64,000 bases of DNA from Streptomyces monashensis (GTDB lineage Bacteria > Actinomycetota > Actinomycetes > Streptomycetales > Streptomycetaceae). The translations under genes were made by a program, and so were the position numbers. The notes below the pieces were generated by a model. It ran no database searches and was not told where the DNA came from. It was given only the letters and a program-made list of their open reading frames with translations. The stretch is taken from positions 1 to 64,000 of the forward strand of contig NZ_MLYO01000004.1 of the NCBI RefSeq assembly GCF_001866665.1, given 5' to 3'. Shown piece after piece: positions 8,352-16,460 of this stretch (the stretch's first letter is position 1; each line of letters begins with the position of its first letter).

Positions 8352-8900
8352 TCATCCCACCCCGTGGGAGAAGACCCACCCGATCGTGTGGGCGCCCGCC
8401 CAGTTCGCGGCGGCCACCAGGAAGACGCCGTTGACGAAGGGTCCGAGCGTGATCCCGGTAGGGACGCCCCAACGCAGGTCCTGCTTCCACACAGCAGGCA
8501 GGCTCTTCCAGCACGTGACCATGAGTGCGAACAGCACGATCATCACGGCGCCCCCGAAGGGGGTGAGCAGCCCGTGGCCGCCGTGGCCGGAGCCGGACAC
8601 CGTGGATTGTCCGAAGACGTGGATGATGATCCAGTCTCCAATGGCGCCGATCTTGCCTCGGAACCAGCCCAGCACGGTTCCGAGAAATCCCCCCGCCGTC
8701 CCGCCCGCCAGGGCGAAGAGGGCGGTAGACGAGAAGAATGGCATAAGGGCCCGCCAGTTGAGTTTCACGAAGCTCAAGGCCCTCCTGGCAGTGGCCTTGG
8801 CTCCCTTCGCGGGGGCACCTCCCCCGCCGCTGGACGCCCGCACGATCTTCGTGCACAGCAGCACCAGGCCGACGAGGAGCGACCCGAGCGTGACAACCAT
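8352..8900 (-). CDS. Integral membrane protein (182 aa), transfer-type operon
   Basis: ATG at 8898-8900 overlaps the preceding stop as TAATG, showing translational coupling. The protein has an N-terminal anchor (VVTLGSLLVGLVLLCTKIV) and a Gly-rich linker. About four hydrophobic stretches follow, including FFSSTALFALAGGTAGGFLG, AVMIVLFALMVTCW and FVNGVFLVAAANWAGAHTIG. The family is not recognised. Confidence 0.65.
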   Translation of the reverse strand: MVVTLGSLLVGLVLLCTKIVRASSGGGGAPAKGAKATARRALSFVKLNWRALMPFFSSTALFALAGGTAGGFLGTVLGWFRGKIGAIGDWIIIHVFGQSTVSGSGHGGHGLLTPFGGAVMIVLFALMVTCWKSLPAVWKQDLRWGVPTGITLGPFVNGVFLVAAANWAGAHTIGWVFSHGVG

Positions 8901-9442
8901 TACTTCCCTCCGAGAAGAAACTGTTGGACAGGCGCCCACAGCAACGCGCCCGTGAAGAACGACCACGCCACGCTGAGCAGCGCGAATTCGAGCGCACGGC
9001 GGACGGCCGTGACCCGCAGCAGCCGGGCGCCGATCGCCGAGAGGGCTTTCATGACGGCGGTGAACAGCACGTCCACCAGGTCTGCCCCGGCCACGGTGCC
9101 CAGGACGGCCCCGGCGAGCAGGGCGACGACGCCGAGGGCGAGCAGGGCGCCGAGCCACCGAAACGGCAGGTTCATCCCGGCGACGGAGAATTGCAGTGCG
9201 AGCGGGCCGGCGACCGTGCCCGGAATCGCCGGGAATGGCAGCAGCCACCCCGCGAGGATCGCGCCGACGTGGCGGCTGACTGCGCCGAGGCAGCCGTGCA
9301 GCTGCCGCTGGTGGTCTTCCTTTCCCTCGTCCTCCGGGGGCTGCTCCGGCAGGTAGGACGGGGGGTAGGACGGCTGCGGCGAGATCACGGGTTTGTCGTC
9401 CTCGACTGCTTCGGGCTCTTTCACCCGCCACCAGTCGCTCAC
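8900..9442 (-). CDS. Integral membrane protein (180 aa), transfer-type operon
   Basis: The start is the GTG at 9440-9442 (VSDWWRVKEPEAVED), which overlaps the stop of the upstream gene as GTGA. A hydrophilic Pro-rich N-terminus of about 40 residues is followed by hydrophobic segments (GAILAGWLLPFPAIPGTVAG, WLGALLALGVVALLAGAVLG) and a C-terminal ALEFALLSVAWSFFTGALLW. Both ends are coupled to neighbours, indicating one polycistronic unit from 9816 to 7394. Confidence 0.65.
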   Translation of the reverse strand: MSDWWRVKEPEAVEDDKPVISPQPSYPPSYLPEQPPEDEGKEDHQRQLHGCLGAVSRHVGAILAGWLLPFPAIPGTVAGPLALQFSVAGMNLPFRWLGALLALGVVALLAGAVLGTVAGADLVDVLFTAVMKALSAIGARLLRVTAVRRALEFALLSVAWSFFTGALLWAPVQQFLLGGK

Positions 9443-9816
9443 AGCGTCACTCCGAGGGCGAACAGCCGGGCTTGGACGGCGCGCTCGTCCTCGTCCGGGC
9501 CGTGGTCCTGGTGCTGTTCCTCGGATGGCCCGGAACCCTCGGAGGGCGGGACGGACCACACGATGCAGCCGGTACTGGTGACGCGGGCGGCGGAGCGCTG
9601 CTGGCAGTTGAGCGGCGGGTTGCGGGCCCAGCGCTCATCCGAACCGGGCGCGGATTCGCGCGTGGTGTTGTCCACGGGAGTCGGTGGGTTTCCACACCCT
9701 CGCTCGGCGAGCGGCCCGAGGCCTGGGTGCGCGGGGGTGTTCGCGTGCGTGCGAGAGTCGGTCTTGGATGAGGTTCCTGCACAATGGGAACGCATGTTCG
9801 GTTCCTGTTCCGGCAT
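9439..9816 (-). CDS. Hypothetical protein (125 aa) at head of the membrane-protein operon
   Basis: The frame MPEQEPNMRSHCAGTSSKTD runs to a TGA that overlaps the next GTG start. The composition is hydrophilic and low in recognisable structure, with an acidic centre (GSGPSEEQHQDHGPDEDE). The overlap with the next gene is the main support; the start is uncertain. Confidence 0.45.
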   Translation of the reverse strand: MPEQEPNMRSHCAGTSSKTDSRTHANTPAHPGLGPLAERGCGNPPTPVDNTTRESAPGSDERWARNPPLNCQQRSAARVTSTGCIVWSVPPSEGSGPSEEQHQDHGPDEDERAVQARLFALGVTL

Positions 9817-9911
9817 GATGCGTAGTGCTCCTGTCTGCCTCGTGAGGGCTGGGGAGTGGCGGCGCCCGGCCGGGCCTCGACAACTCGGGCCGGGCGTCGC
9901 ATCGTTGTTGG

Positions 9912-11081
9912 TCAGTCGGCGCTCTGGGCGGCGGCCTTGGCCTTCTTGTCCTCCTCCTGCACCGCGTTGCGCAGGCGGATGAGGTAGCGGTTCTGTCCGC
10001 CGCCGACGGCGTCCTTCACGATGCGGACGCTGAGCTTGTCGGCACCACCGAGGACCCTCGCCGCCCGGCGGACCTTTGCCAAATCTGCCAGCCTCAGTGG
10101 CCGTTCGTCGGCGTCGCCCTTCTCCCTCGAAGTGGCCTGCTTCCCTTTACCGACAAGGGTTGTAGCGATGTAGACCCTGCGCTTCCGGGAAGACCTACGG
10201 CTGTTGCGTGCCATCGCTCGGGCGTTGGCGTCGGCCTCGTCACAGACGGCGGCGAGTGCCGCGAGCATCTGGTCACGGTCAAGGTTGCGGACGGTTCCGT
10301 CGGCGACGTCGTCTCGGTAGGAGCAGACCTCTACCGGTGCCTTGCGGACCTTGCCATAGCGCTGCCGGATGTAGCGGGCGCAGGCGCGGCGCAGGCGTTC
10401 GAGCTTGAGGGCGTCGGTGTAGGAGGTGATCTCCCACAGACGCATGCGGCGCCAAAGGAGGAAGGTTGGAAGGGGGGCCAGGAGCCAGCGGGAGAGGCGG
10501 ACGCCGTCCATGCGGGTTCCATCCTCGATGCCCGCAAGTTGGGCGACGGCGTTACGGCCGGACTCGACGCCGATCACGAAAAGTGCGGGCAGCACGGCGT
10601 GGAGGCCAGTGCCGGTCCAGTCGCTCCGCCCCCAGGCTCCGGCGGCGTTGAACCACACCGTGGCCGCGGTCAGCAGGTGCGCGGCGGGGCGGAGCGCGGG
10701 GACGGGCAGGCGCATCATGGCGAGCGCGAGATCGAGGCAGAGGAACGCGGCGATCCCGGCATCCACGCCGATCGGGACCCAGTGAGCGACTGCCGGGCTG
10801 ATGCCGTGGTCGATGGCCAGGCGTTGCACGGCGCTGTAGGAACCTGCGAAGCCGATCACGCCGACAACGACGGCCCCGAGGACGGACGTTGTGAGGAGGA
10901 GCCACAGGTGCCAGCTGCGGGGCCGGGTGGGGGGTTCGGGTGTGTCCGGGGTCTGCTCGACCGGCTGATCTGCGGCGCGGCTGGAGTCGACGAGCAGCCC
11001 AGCATCGGTCATGCGCTTGATGTCACTCTCGTAGTCGGACAGTGTCTGGTCGATGCGGCCGACATCCACGGCGAGGGGCAT
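9912..11081 (-). CDS. DUF2637 (SpdB-like) membrane protein, short form
   Basis: A protein of 389 residues from ATG 11081 (AAGGA upstream). Four membrane segments between residues about 55 and 180 show the same signatures as the gene at 755-2647: IGFAGSYSAVQRLAI, VPIGVDAGIAAFLCLDLALA and LAPLPTFLLWRRMRLWEITS. The C-terminal 150 residues are basic and end in a possible DNA-binding region (LADLAKVRRAARVLGGADKL...). The two DUF2637 proteins share the membrane half only. The family is tied to plasmid spreading in Streptomyces mycelium. Confidence 0.75.
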   Translation of the reverse strand: MPLAVDVGRIDQTLSDYESDIKRMTDAGLLVDSSRAADQPVEQTPDTPEPPTRPRSWHLWLLLTTSVLGAVVVGVIGFAGSYSAVQRLAIDHGISPAVAHWVPIGVDAGIAAFLCLDLALAMMRLPVPALRPAAHLLTAATVWFNAAGAWGRSDWTGTGLHAVLPALFVIGVESGRNAVAQLAGIEDGTRMDGVRLSRWLLAPLPTFLLWRRMRLWEITSYTDALKLERLRRACARYIRQRYGKVRKAPVEVCSYRDDVADGTVRNLDRDQMLAALAAVCDEADANARAMARNSRRSSRKRRVYIATTLVGKGKQATSREKGDADERPLRLADLAKVRRAARVLGGADKLSVRIVKDAVGGGQNRYLIRLRNAVQEEDKKAKAAAQSAD

Positions 11082-11107
11082 AACGGGGTTCCTTGCTGGT
11101 GACGGGG

Positions 11108-11581
11108 TCAGGGGTGGTGGGTGATGACGGCTCCGGTGCGGACACAGGACGAGCAGGCCCAGCCCCATACGGGGTGGGGGTCACCGCGTCGGCCCCCGCC
11201 GCACACGGGGCAGGTGTCTCCCTCGCCGGGGGCAGGCCAGAGGGAGCCGTTGCCGGCGTGCGCGGTCTTGACCCGGTCCCAGAAGCCTTCGGTCGCTCCC
11301 CTGCCGGGCTGTCTGCCGCCGGTGACCTCGTGGCCGCTTCCCCGCCAGGCCTCCACACGGCGGATGAGGCCGCGTTCGCGGAGGATGGCGCAGGCGTGGG
11401 CCAGAGTGCGGCGGGACGTGCCGTAGATGTCGTTGAGGTCGTCGTACGACGGGAAAGGGGCGCCGGGCGCGGCGTGGGCGATGCGCCGGGTGATGTCGTC
11501 GGCGATCTGGAGGGCGCGGGCCTCGAAGTAGTCCAAAGTACCGTTAGTACCCAGGCCAGTACCGGGGGCAGTACCGCCCAT
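11108..11581 (-). CDS. GntR-type winged-helix regulator with C-terminal zinc ribbon
   Basis: A protein of 157 residues. Residues 20-85 form a GntR-like winged helix (IADDITRRIAHAAPGAPFPS, YGTSRRTLAHACAILRERGL, then RRVEAWRGSGHEV as the wing). Instead of a ligand-binding domain, the C-terminus carries two Cys pairs in a zinc-ribbon arrangement, CPVCGGG and CSSC about 20 residues apart, around a Trp. It lies just upstream of the short DUF2637 gene in the same direction, so it probably regulates the transfer-type operon, as Kor-type GntR proteins do in Streptomyces plasmids. The ribbon replacing the effector domain is unusual. Confidence 0.65.
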   Translation of the reverse strand: MGGTAPGTGLGTNGTLDYFEARALQIADDITRRIAHAAPGAPFPSYDDLNDIYGTSRRTLAHACAILRERGLIRRVEAWRGSGHEVTGGRQPGRGATEGFWDRVKTAHAGNGSLWPAPGEGDTCPVCGGGRRGDPHPVWGWACSSCVRTGAVITHHP

Positions 11582-11738
11582 TGCTGCTTGTCCTCCTGAG
11601 TATTGGGCTGCTGGTCGTGGTGCCCTGCCGGGATTCGCACCCGGACTGTGGCCGCATGTACGGCGGGGCTTCTGCTGCTGCGCTCCGAGGGTTGAGCCCC
11701 CGACCCGGAGGGCCGGGGGCGTGGTGTTCAGGTGCGAG

Positions 11739-12089
11739 TCAGCAGGGCAGGTTGGGCGGAATGTCTGCGAACTGGCGCCGGATGTAGCCGGTGTAGGAGG
11801 GGCCCCAGCCGCCGGGCTCGCTCTGGTGGACCTCGATCAGGTCGACGCCGTTGACGCGTACGCACTGGCCGAGGAATTCGAAGTGAGTTCCCTCGCTGAT
11901 GCCGCTGTTGGTGGGGGCTCCGTCCTCGGCACGGAGGATGAGGCCGCCGGTGCCGGCCTTGGGGGTGCCGAAGTACTCGGCCGGGTAGGTGGTGTCGGCG
12001 GCGGCGCTGGTTGCGGTGCCCAGGGTGACGAGGGCTGCGGCGGCGGTGGTTGCCGCGAAGGCGGTGGCGATGCGGTTGTCCACGAGCAT
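11739..12089 (-). CDS. Small secreted SH3-like protein
   Basis: ATG at 12087-12089, with AGGAAC upstream. Residues 1-30 are a signal peptide (IATAFAATTAAAALVTLG, then Ala-Xaa-Ala-like sites before DTTYP). The mature part, about 85 residues, has the strand pattern of a bacterial SH3 domain (GLILRAEDGAPTNSGISEGT, FEFLGQCVRV, WGPSYTGYIRRQFADI) with two cysteines. Many small exported proteins of this type occur in Streptomyces; the function is unknown. Confidence 0.55.
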   Translation of the reverse strand: MLVDNRIATAFAATTAAAALVTLGTATSAAADTTYPAEYFGTPKAGTGGLILRAEDGAPTNSGISEGTHFEFLGQCVRVNGVDLIEVHQSEPGGWGPSYTGYIRRQFADIPPNLPC

Positions 12090-12216
12090 GGTTCCTGTTC
12101 TGTACTGGACGATCCCGTGCGGGCGGGGTGGCCGGTCGGCCGTGTCCGCCCCGGTCCGGTGCGCTTCCGCGTGGTGCGGTGTCGATGCCGGCCCGGAGCG
12201 ACCACGGACTGGCCGG

Positions 12217-12396
12217 TCAGTCGTCCATGCGTCCGGACCGGCGCGTCTGCTCGGGAACCTCACGCCCCTCGACCGGCGTGCATCGGGCAGCGCGGAGCCG
12301 GGCGTTCAGGCCGTCCTGTCCGGCCTTCTGCTTCGGCGTCCAACCGCCGCCGCTCGTGCTGCTGTTCTTGCTGCTGCGTCCGAGGCCGAGTGCCAT
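12217..12396 (-). CDS. Very small protein (59 aa), third of an overlapping trio
   Basis: MALGLGRSSKNSSTSGGGWT followed by a basic helix (PKQKAGQDGLNARLRAARC). Its ATG overlaps the stop of the preceding ORF as TAATG. Unrecognised. Confidence 0.5.
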   Translation of the reverse strand: MALGLGRSSKNSSTSGGGWTPKQKAGQDGLNARLRAARCTPVEGREVPEQTRRSGRMDD

Positions 12397-12566
12397 TACG
12401 CACCCCCGGTGGGGGACTGGCCCGTCGGGGCGCCGGGGTTGGTGGACTTCGGCAGAACGTCGTTGGCATGGCCTCGCAGATGCGCGAGCTGGTCGTGCTT
12501 GGCTCCGGCGAGTGCTGCGCTGTTCTGCTGGTGCTGGCGGTAGATCTCCAGGTCCTGCTCGCTCAC
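12396..12566 (-). CDS. Very small protein (56 aa), second of an overlapping trio
   Basis: GTG start at 12566 (VSEQDLEIYRQHQQNSAALA), with a Gln/His-rich helix and a Pro/Thr/Gly tail that stops with TAA at 12396. The start overlaps the previous stop as GTGA and the stop overlaps the next start as TAATG. No family recognised. Confidence 0.5.
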   Translation of the reverse strand: MSEQDLEIYRQHQQNSAALAGAKHDQLAHLRGHANDVLPKSTNPGAPTGQSPTGGA

Positions 12567-12676
12567 CGGGCACCCCCGGCGGGGGTCCAGGTGCGGGATA
12601 GGCGCTCGGCAGCCTGAGCGGAGGACCTGCGGTCCACGGGCGGGACGTGCGGCGGTACAGTCTGGCTCACGGCCAT
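12563..12676 (-). CDS. Very small protein (37 aa), first of an overlapping trio
   Basis: ATG at 12674-12676 with the strong site AAGGGAG nearby. The product is MAVSQTVPPHVPPVDRRSSA and 17 more residues. It is below usual annotation cut-offs, but the good ribosome-binding site and the stop/start overlap with the next small ORF support translation. Confidence 0.45.
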   Translation of the reverse strand: MAVSQTVPPHVPPVDRRSSAQAAERLSRTWTPAGGAR

Positions 12677-12792
12677 AACTCCCTTGTCAGCTCTGGGAAG
12701 GGATGTGGTCCAGGCCCCGGGCCGGTGTTGCAGTCACCGATGCCCGGGGCCGCCGTGTTTTCTGCGGCAGATCGAGACTCACACAAAAGTCG

Positions 12793-12814
12793 TTGACTTT
12801 CAAGTCTCTTGAGA
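12793..12814 (+). promoter_or_regulatory. Possible operator/promoter upstream of the antitoxin-like gene
   Basis: TTGACT at 12793-12798 resembles a -35 box and runs into the inverted repeat TCAAG-TCT-CTTGA (12800-12812). It lies about 60 bases before the 69-residue gene. Autoregulation by that gene's product would fit, but no clear -10 is visible. Confidence 0.3.
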
Positions 12815-12868
12815 TCTCGCGATTCTTGGTGTTCTCTAGATCCTGTGACGCCCCGTACGCTCACCTGC

Positions 12869-13078
12869 ATGGAAGAAGTCATGACGACCGAAGAAGTGCG
12901 GAAGAACTGGGGGAACCTGCTGACCGAGATCCGCGCCCGCGTTCGGGGCGCGATCGTCCTGCGGCGCTACAAGGACGAAGTCGCCGTACTGGTCCCGGTC
13001 AGCTGGTACCGCCAGGCCGTCGACGCAATTGGGCATCCGAAGACGCTGATCGACCCCTCAAAGACCGAGAAGGAGTGA
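12869..13078 (+). CDS. Phd/YefM-like antitoxin, orphan
   Basis: A protein of 69 residues (MEEVMTTEEVRKNWGNLLTE). The order of helix, WGNLLTEIR, then strands IVLRRYKDEVAVLVPVSWY matches the DNA-binding fold of Phd/YefM antitoxins, including the typical 'VAVLVPxxxY' motif. No toxin gene follows: the next 550 bases have no clear coding region. It may therefore be a remnant of a TA pair or a stand-alone regulator. Confidence 0.55.
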   Translation: MEEVMTTEEVRKNWGNLLTEIRARVRGAIVLRRYKDEVAVLVPVSWYRQAVDAIGHPKTLIDPSKTEKE

Positions 13079-13630
13079 CGCGCGCCAACCAGGTAGCGCG
13101 ACACGCTCCACAGCAACCGCAGCCGGCTCGCATTCATGCGCGCGCGGCGTCATGACGCACGACAGCCCCGGCCCTGCTGGGATCCGAAGTCAACAACGGC
13201 CCTCACTGCGGGCCCACTTGCCCACTCACCCGGTCAATCCAGGCAGAATTCATGACTTGCCCACACCAGTGGCTTGATGATGGCAAGGCAAGGCGGTACG
13301 TGCCTGACTGAACAGCGGAGAGGAGACATCCGGCTGCGCCTCCACACGCCGCCACGGCGCTACAGGAAGCGCGAGCGCGGCGGGGGAGGACCAAGGGACG
13401 CCAGGTTCTACCACGGGCGCCGCAACGGCTCTGTGCGCCGCCTCAGGACCGTCGGGCTGGTGGCCCGGTCAGCCGACCCGTCGCGCCGGTCGCCGGGTGC
13501 CTCACGGCACCGCACGGGGCGCCACCATGAGCGGCTGGTCACGCAGCCAGAAAGAGATGTTGATCAAGAAGTCAGCGCCAGACGCACTCAACCATCCGTA
13601 GGCAACGCAGCGCGCGCTTCGCAGAAGACG
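13079..13630. other. Gap without a convincing gene
   Basis: These 550 bases contain only short or compositionally poor frames. A 24-codon ORF at 13527 (MSGWSRSQKEMLIKKSAPDA...) resembles the start of a decayed gene. The sequence just after the antitoxin-like gene, where a toxin would be expected, is not coding in any obvious frame. Confidence 0.4.
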
Positions 13631-14284
13631 TCACCGGGGAGGTGCAGCAAACAGATGGGCCAGATCCGTTGGACCGGTCCGCTGCTCCTGCTCCAGGGCG
13701 TTCTTGTACGGCGTCAGCGCTGCGAATGCGGCCTTGAGTGTGACGGCGTCCTTGCTCCAGCGTTTGGGTGCGATCAGCTTCAACCGCGGCGTCTCGGGCG
13801 GTGGCATGACTTGGCTCTTGCAGTCGATCACCGGTACGAGTCCCAAATTGTGCGTCCAGAGCAGCACAGGCTTCTTCGCGATGAGGCTCCGCAGTTCGAG
13901 TCGGGCGACAGGTCCGAGGGTGTGTACGCGACTCCCGACGCGCTTCGGCTGTCCGATGACGACCAGCCCGTCCATGCGGTCCGCGACCAGATTCCAGTCG
14001 TAGGGACGGTCGTCGCCGAATTCGGTGCGGTAGTGGCAGATCTGCACACCCGCGGGCAGATCTCCGCTGATGCTGTCCAACCACCGTTGCCAGTTGCGGC
14101 CGCTGATGGTGCGAGGTGCCGCACTGACGTACAGCCGGACGGCGTCCTGGCGCCGGCGTTCCGCAGCGATGCGGTGCATGGCCGCGGCATAGCGACGTTG
14201 CTGTGTGGGGCTGGCGAACGTCTCCACGTCCAGGGGATCGCCGTTGGTACGGGACAGGTGCGTCGCATGCATGCCGCTCATCAT
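13631..14284 (-). CDS. Hypothetical protein (217 aa)
   Basis: The frame is open far upstream, but the conserved-looking part begins near MMSGMHATHLSRTNGDPLDV, so the ATG at 14284 is used here; the start is uncertain and no strong ribosome-binding site is visible. The protein is mixed alpha/beta: AVRLYVSAAPRTISGRNWQR, DWNLVADRMDGLVVIGQPKR, KKPVLLWTHNLGLVPVID. The alternation of strand and helix, with a strand-terminal 'DGLVVIG', recalls a Rossmann-like or nucleoside-deoxyribosyltransferase-like fold, but this is only an impression. Confidence 0.55.
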   Translation of the reverse strand: MMSGMHATHLSRTNGDPLDVETFASPTQQRRYAAAMHRIAAERRRQDAVRLYVSAAPRTISGRNWQRWLDSISGDLPAGVQICHYRTEFGDDRPYDWNLVADRMDGLVVIGQPKRVGSRVHTLGPVARLELRSLIAKKPVLLWTHNLGLVPVIDCKSQVMPPPETPRLKLIAPKRWSKDAVTLKAAFAALTPYKNALEQEQRTGPTDLAHLFAAPPR

Positions 14285-14670
14285 GCCTGGGCGGTGGCTC
14301 GGGTGTGGAGCAGGGCGACTAAACAAGGGCTCTGGCGCTCCGTCAGACGTGGTTCGTCCGTTGGCGACACGAGCAGTACCGGGGTGTCGCTTGGGGTTCT
14401 CAGAGGGGTACCGTGTCCCCTGAATAAGATCCATATGAACATGGTTAAGCCCCGCGAGGTGGTGCTCCGGGGCCACGGCCGCAGACCTACACAGGGATGG
14501 TCTCGACATGGAGCAGGGTACCCGTACCCTCCGACAGGCACACACCAAGGCACCCGCCGTGGCAGCGATGACTCGTACGTCGCTCCGGTTGGGTGCCTTC
14601 AATGTCTTCCCGCGCCAGTCCGGCTGCGGATGCGCCTCCGCCCCGGAAGGGGGCGTGATGTCGTAGTCAT

Positions 14671-14831
14671 TTGCGGCGGCGCCCGTTGGAACGGGTCTTC
14701 GAGCCGCCGGGACGCCCGGCCACCGAGGTGATTAGCAGTCACCTCGGCTGATGGCGTCCCATCTGCCACAGGGCGGGCTTAGCAGGCCCTCCCGAAGGAA
14801 CTGTCCGTCCGGTTAGCAGCCGGCCGAACAG
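14671..14831 (+). ncRNA. Candidate structured RNA: three hairpins with identical TTAGCAG loops
   Basis: Hairpin A: CCGAGGTGA (14723-14731), loop TTAGCAG, TCACCTCGG (14739-14747), enclosed by an outer pair GGGACGCC (14709-14716) and GGCGTCCC (14753-14760). Hairpin B: GGGCGGGC (14771-14778), loop TTAGCAG, GCCCTCCC (14786-14793), one mismatch. Hairpin C: CCGG (14809-14812), loop TTAGCAG, CCGG (14820-14823), extended by CTGT and ACAG with two internal mismatches. A further hairpin (GGCGGC 14675-14680 with GCCGCC 14703-14708, and CCCGTT with AACGGG inside) precedes them. Stems differ in sequence but keep pairing while loops are identical, which suggests selection on RNA structure. The strand is not certain. 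Confidence 0.4.
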
Positions 14832-15036
14832 ATCGATCTTGGTTCGCTCCAGAACCCACGAAGTGCCACAAAGCCCTTCGCTATGCCCTCTCCCAGCCCG
14901 AGAGAAGGACAGGACTCATGTTGCAGCATTGGGCTGCCCTTTGTCAGCCCATCCATGCCCGGTTGGCGTATTTTGCGCCGTCTTTCCGGTCACATTCCTC
15001 GTCGAGGCTCCGCTCACGCGTGGGCAAGTCGGCGCA

Positions 15037-16305
15037 GTGAGCACCAAGGCGGCATCGGCTGCGGTCGCTCTGTCACCCCGGTCCGGACTCGTTCCCCTGC
15101 CCATGGTGCTAGCGGAGGAGCAGGTCGTCGCGAGGACCAGGTCACGGCGCTCTGGACCGCGACGGTGGCTCCGGTCGGTCGAGTGGCTGGTGGAGGCCAG
15201 GCTGCATCCGCGCGCTTCCCCGGTGACGGTGACGGTCGCGCGTGATCTGGCGGAGCGGATGGATTTCGACTCGGGTCACGTGCGGTACTGCCTGGAGGGC
15301 ATGGTGGTGCGGCTGGGGCTGTCGCGGGCGACGATCAGCCGGCATGTGGCGTATCTGCGGGAGCTGGGCTCCTTGGTGTGGGTTGAGCGCGGGAGCCGCA
15401 AGAATGTGCGCCGCGTGCGCGGCTTGGGCGGGTACGCGGGGACCGCGACGGTGTACGGGGCGGTCATCCCTGCCGTCTATGACCACGCGCAGGGTCACAC
15501 CGTCGTCGGCTCCGGATACGCAGCCCGCATCGTCATTGACCAGCGTGGCGCCGCGCCTGTGTCTGCTGAGCCTGTAGAGGCTGTGGATAACTCGCCTGTG
15601 GATAACGTGAGTTCGGAGGCGCGTGAGACCCCTTCCCGTACCTGGGTGAGAGAAGTGGGTCAGCTGAAGGTAGTGGGGGGGTGTCACTACATCTCGCGCC
15701 AGCGCGCGAACCGGTCGAAACCGCGAGCCACCCACCAGAGCATTCCGATCAACGGCCGCCGCCGTACGGCGGGCGACGTGCGGCGTGCCGAGCGAACGGT
15801 TCGGCTGGTGCGGGCCCTCGTCTCCTGGACGCAGAAGGTCCCGCTCCGACGCCTGGAATACGTGCTGCGCCCCCTGACAGACCGCGGCCTGGGCGCCCAC
15901 GAAATCACTGCCGAGCTCATGGCGCTGTGTTCTGGCATGGACTGGCGGCCGAGGCAGCCCGACGTGTACATCTCCCAGCGGCTGACCGCGGTCACGGCGT
16001 ACGACCAGCAGCTCGCCCAAGCACCGGAGACGCCCCTCGCGCCCGGCGAGCATGCCGTTGCGCCGATGAGCAACCCAGAGTGGGCGGCTTACATCGAGCT
16101 CAAGCAGCGCCTGGAGGCAGAGTCCGCCGCGCGGCCCCGCACCGACGCCGACCGCGCCGCTGCCCGCGCGACCTGGGACAACTGGCCGACTGTCGCCGAC
16201 CACTACGCCGAGGCCCCTGACGATGCTCTCGACCTCTACGGGCTCCGCCTGTGCCAGTACGCAGTCGCCCAGGCCGACCGCCTCGAAGACCGGAGCCTTG
16301 TGTGA
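15037..16305 (+). CDS. Winged-helix protein, possible plasmid replication-associated protein
   Basis: About 422 residues from the GTG at 15037; the frame is open upstream to a TTG at 14839, and an internal ATG at 15103 is also possible, with no decisive ribosome-binding site. Residues about 40-145 form a winged helix (RWLRSVEWLVEARLHPR, RLGLSRATISRHVAYLRELG, WVERGSRKNVRRV). The C-terminal part is helical (VRLVRALVSWTQKVPLRRLE, ELMALCSGMDWRPRQPDVYI). Proteins of this shape are common on Streptomyces plasmids and are sometimes regarded as replication proteins; that assignment is inference. The structured element upstream (14671-14831) could be its regulator or part of an origin. Confidence 0.55.
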   Translation: MSTKAASAAVALSPRSGLVPLPMVLAEEQVVARTRSRRSGPRRWLRSVEWLVEARLHPRASPVTVTVARDLAERMDFDSGHVRYCLEGMVVRLGLSRATISRHVAYLRELGSLVWVERGSRKNVRRVRGLGGYAGTATVYGAVIPAVYDHAQGHTVVGSGYAARIVIDQRGAAPVSAEPVEAVDNSPVDNVSSEARETPSRTWVREVGQLKVVGGCHYISRQRANRSKPRATHQSIPINGRRRTAGDVRRAERTVRLVRALVSWTQKVPLRRLEYVLRPLTDRGLGAHEITAELMALCSGMDWRPRQPDVYISQRLTAVTAYDQQLAQAPETPLAPGEHAVAPMSNPEWAAYIELKQRLEAESAARPRTDADRAAARATWDNWPTVADHYAEAPDDALDLYGLRLCQYAVAQADRLEDRSLV

Positions 16306-16432
16306 TCAGCCCATCCGGGGTGCTGCCCTGTGCAGAGCTACGGCCGTTTCCACCAGCTCACTCCCGGGAGACGGGCAGGGCTCGCCCGCCGAATGCATCG
16401 CCTGGCACCTTGGCTGCAGTAGCCGAACCACA

Positions 16433-16453
16433 CCTGCTACCACCCTGCTACCA
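16433..16453 (+). promoter_or_regulatory. Tandem repeat upstream of antitoxin, probable operator
   Basis: CCTGCTACCA occurs twice, 11 bases apart (16433 and 16444), ending eight bases before the antitoxin GTG. A related half (GGCTGCAGTAGCC) lies about 20 bases upstream. Spacing near one helical turn fits cooperative binding by a ribbon-helix-helix antitoxin. Confidence 0.4.
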
Positions 16454-16460
16454 CGCGAAT

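Noticed and set aside
13274..14731. A 485-codon plus-strand frame across 13.3-14.7 kb
   Set aside because: Its composition is Arg/Gly/Pro-rich noise over most of its length, it covers the opposite-strand gene at 13631-14284 and it runs through the structured hairpins.
14723..14747. Hairpin A as a simple transcription terminator
   Set aside because: No gene ends there, no T run follows, and two more hairpins with the same loop come next, which a terminator does not explain.
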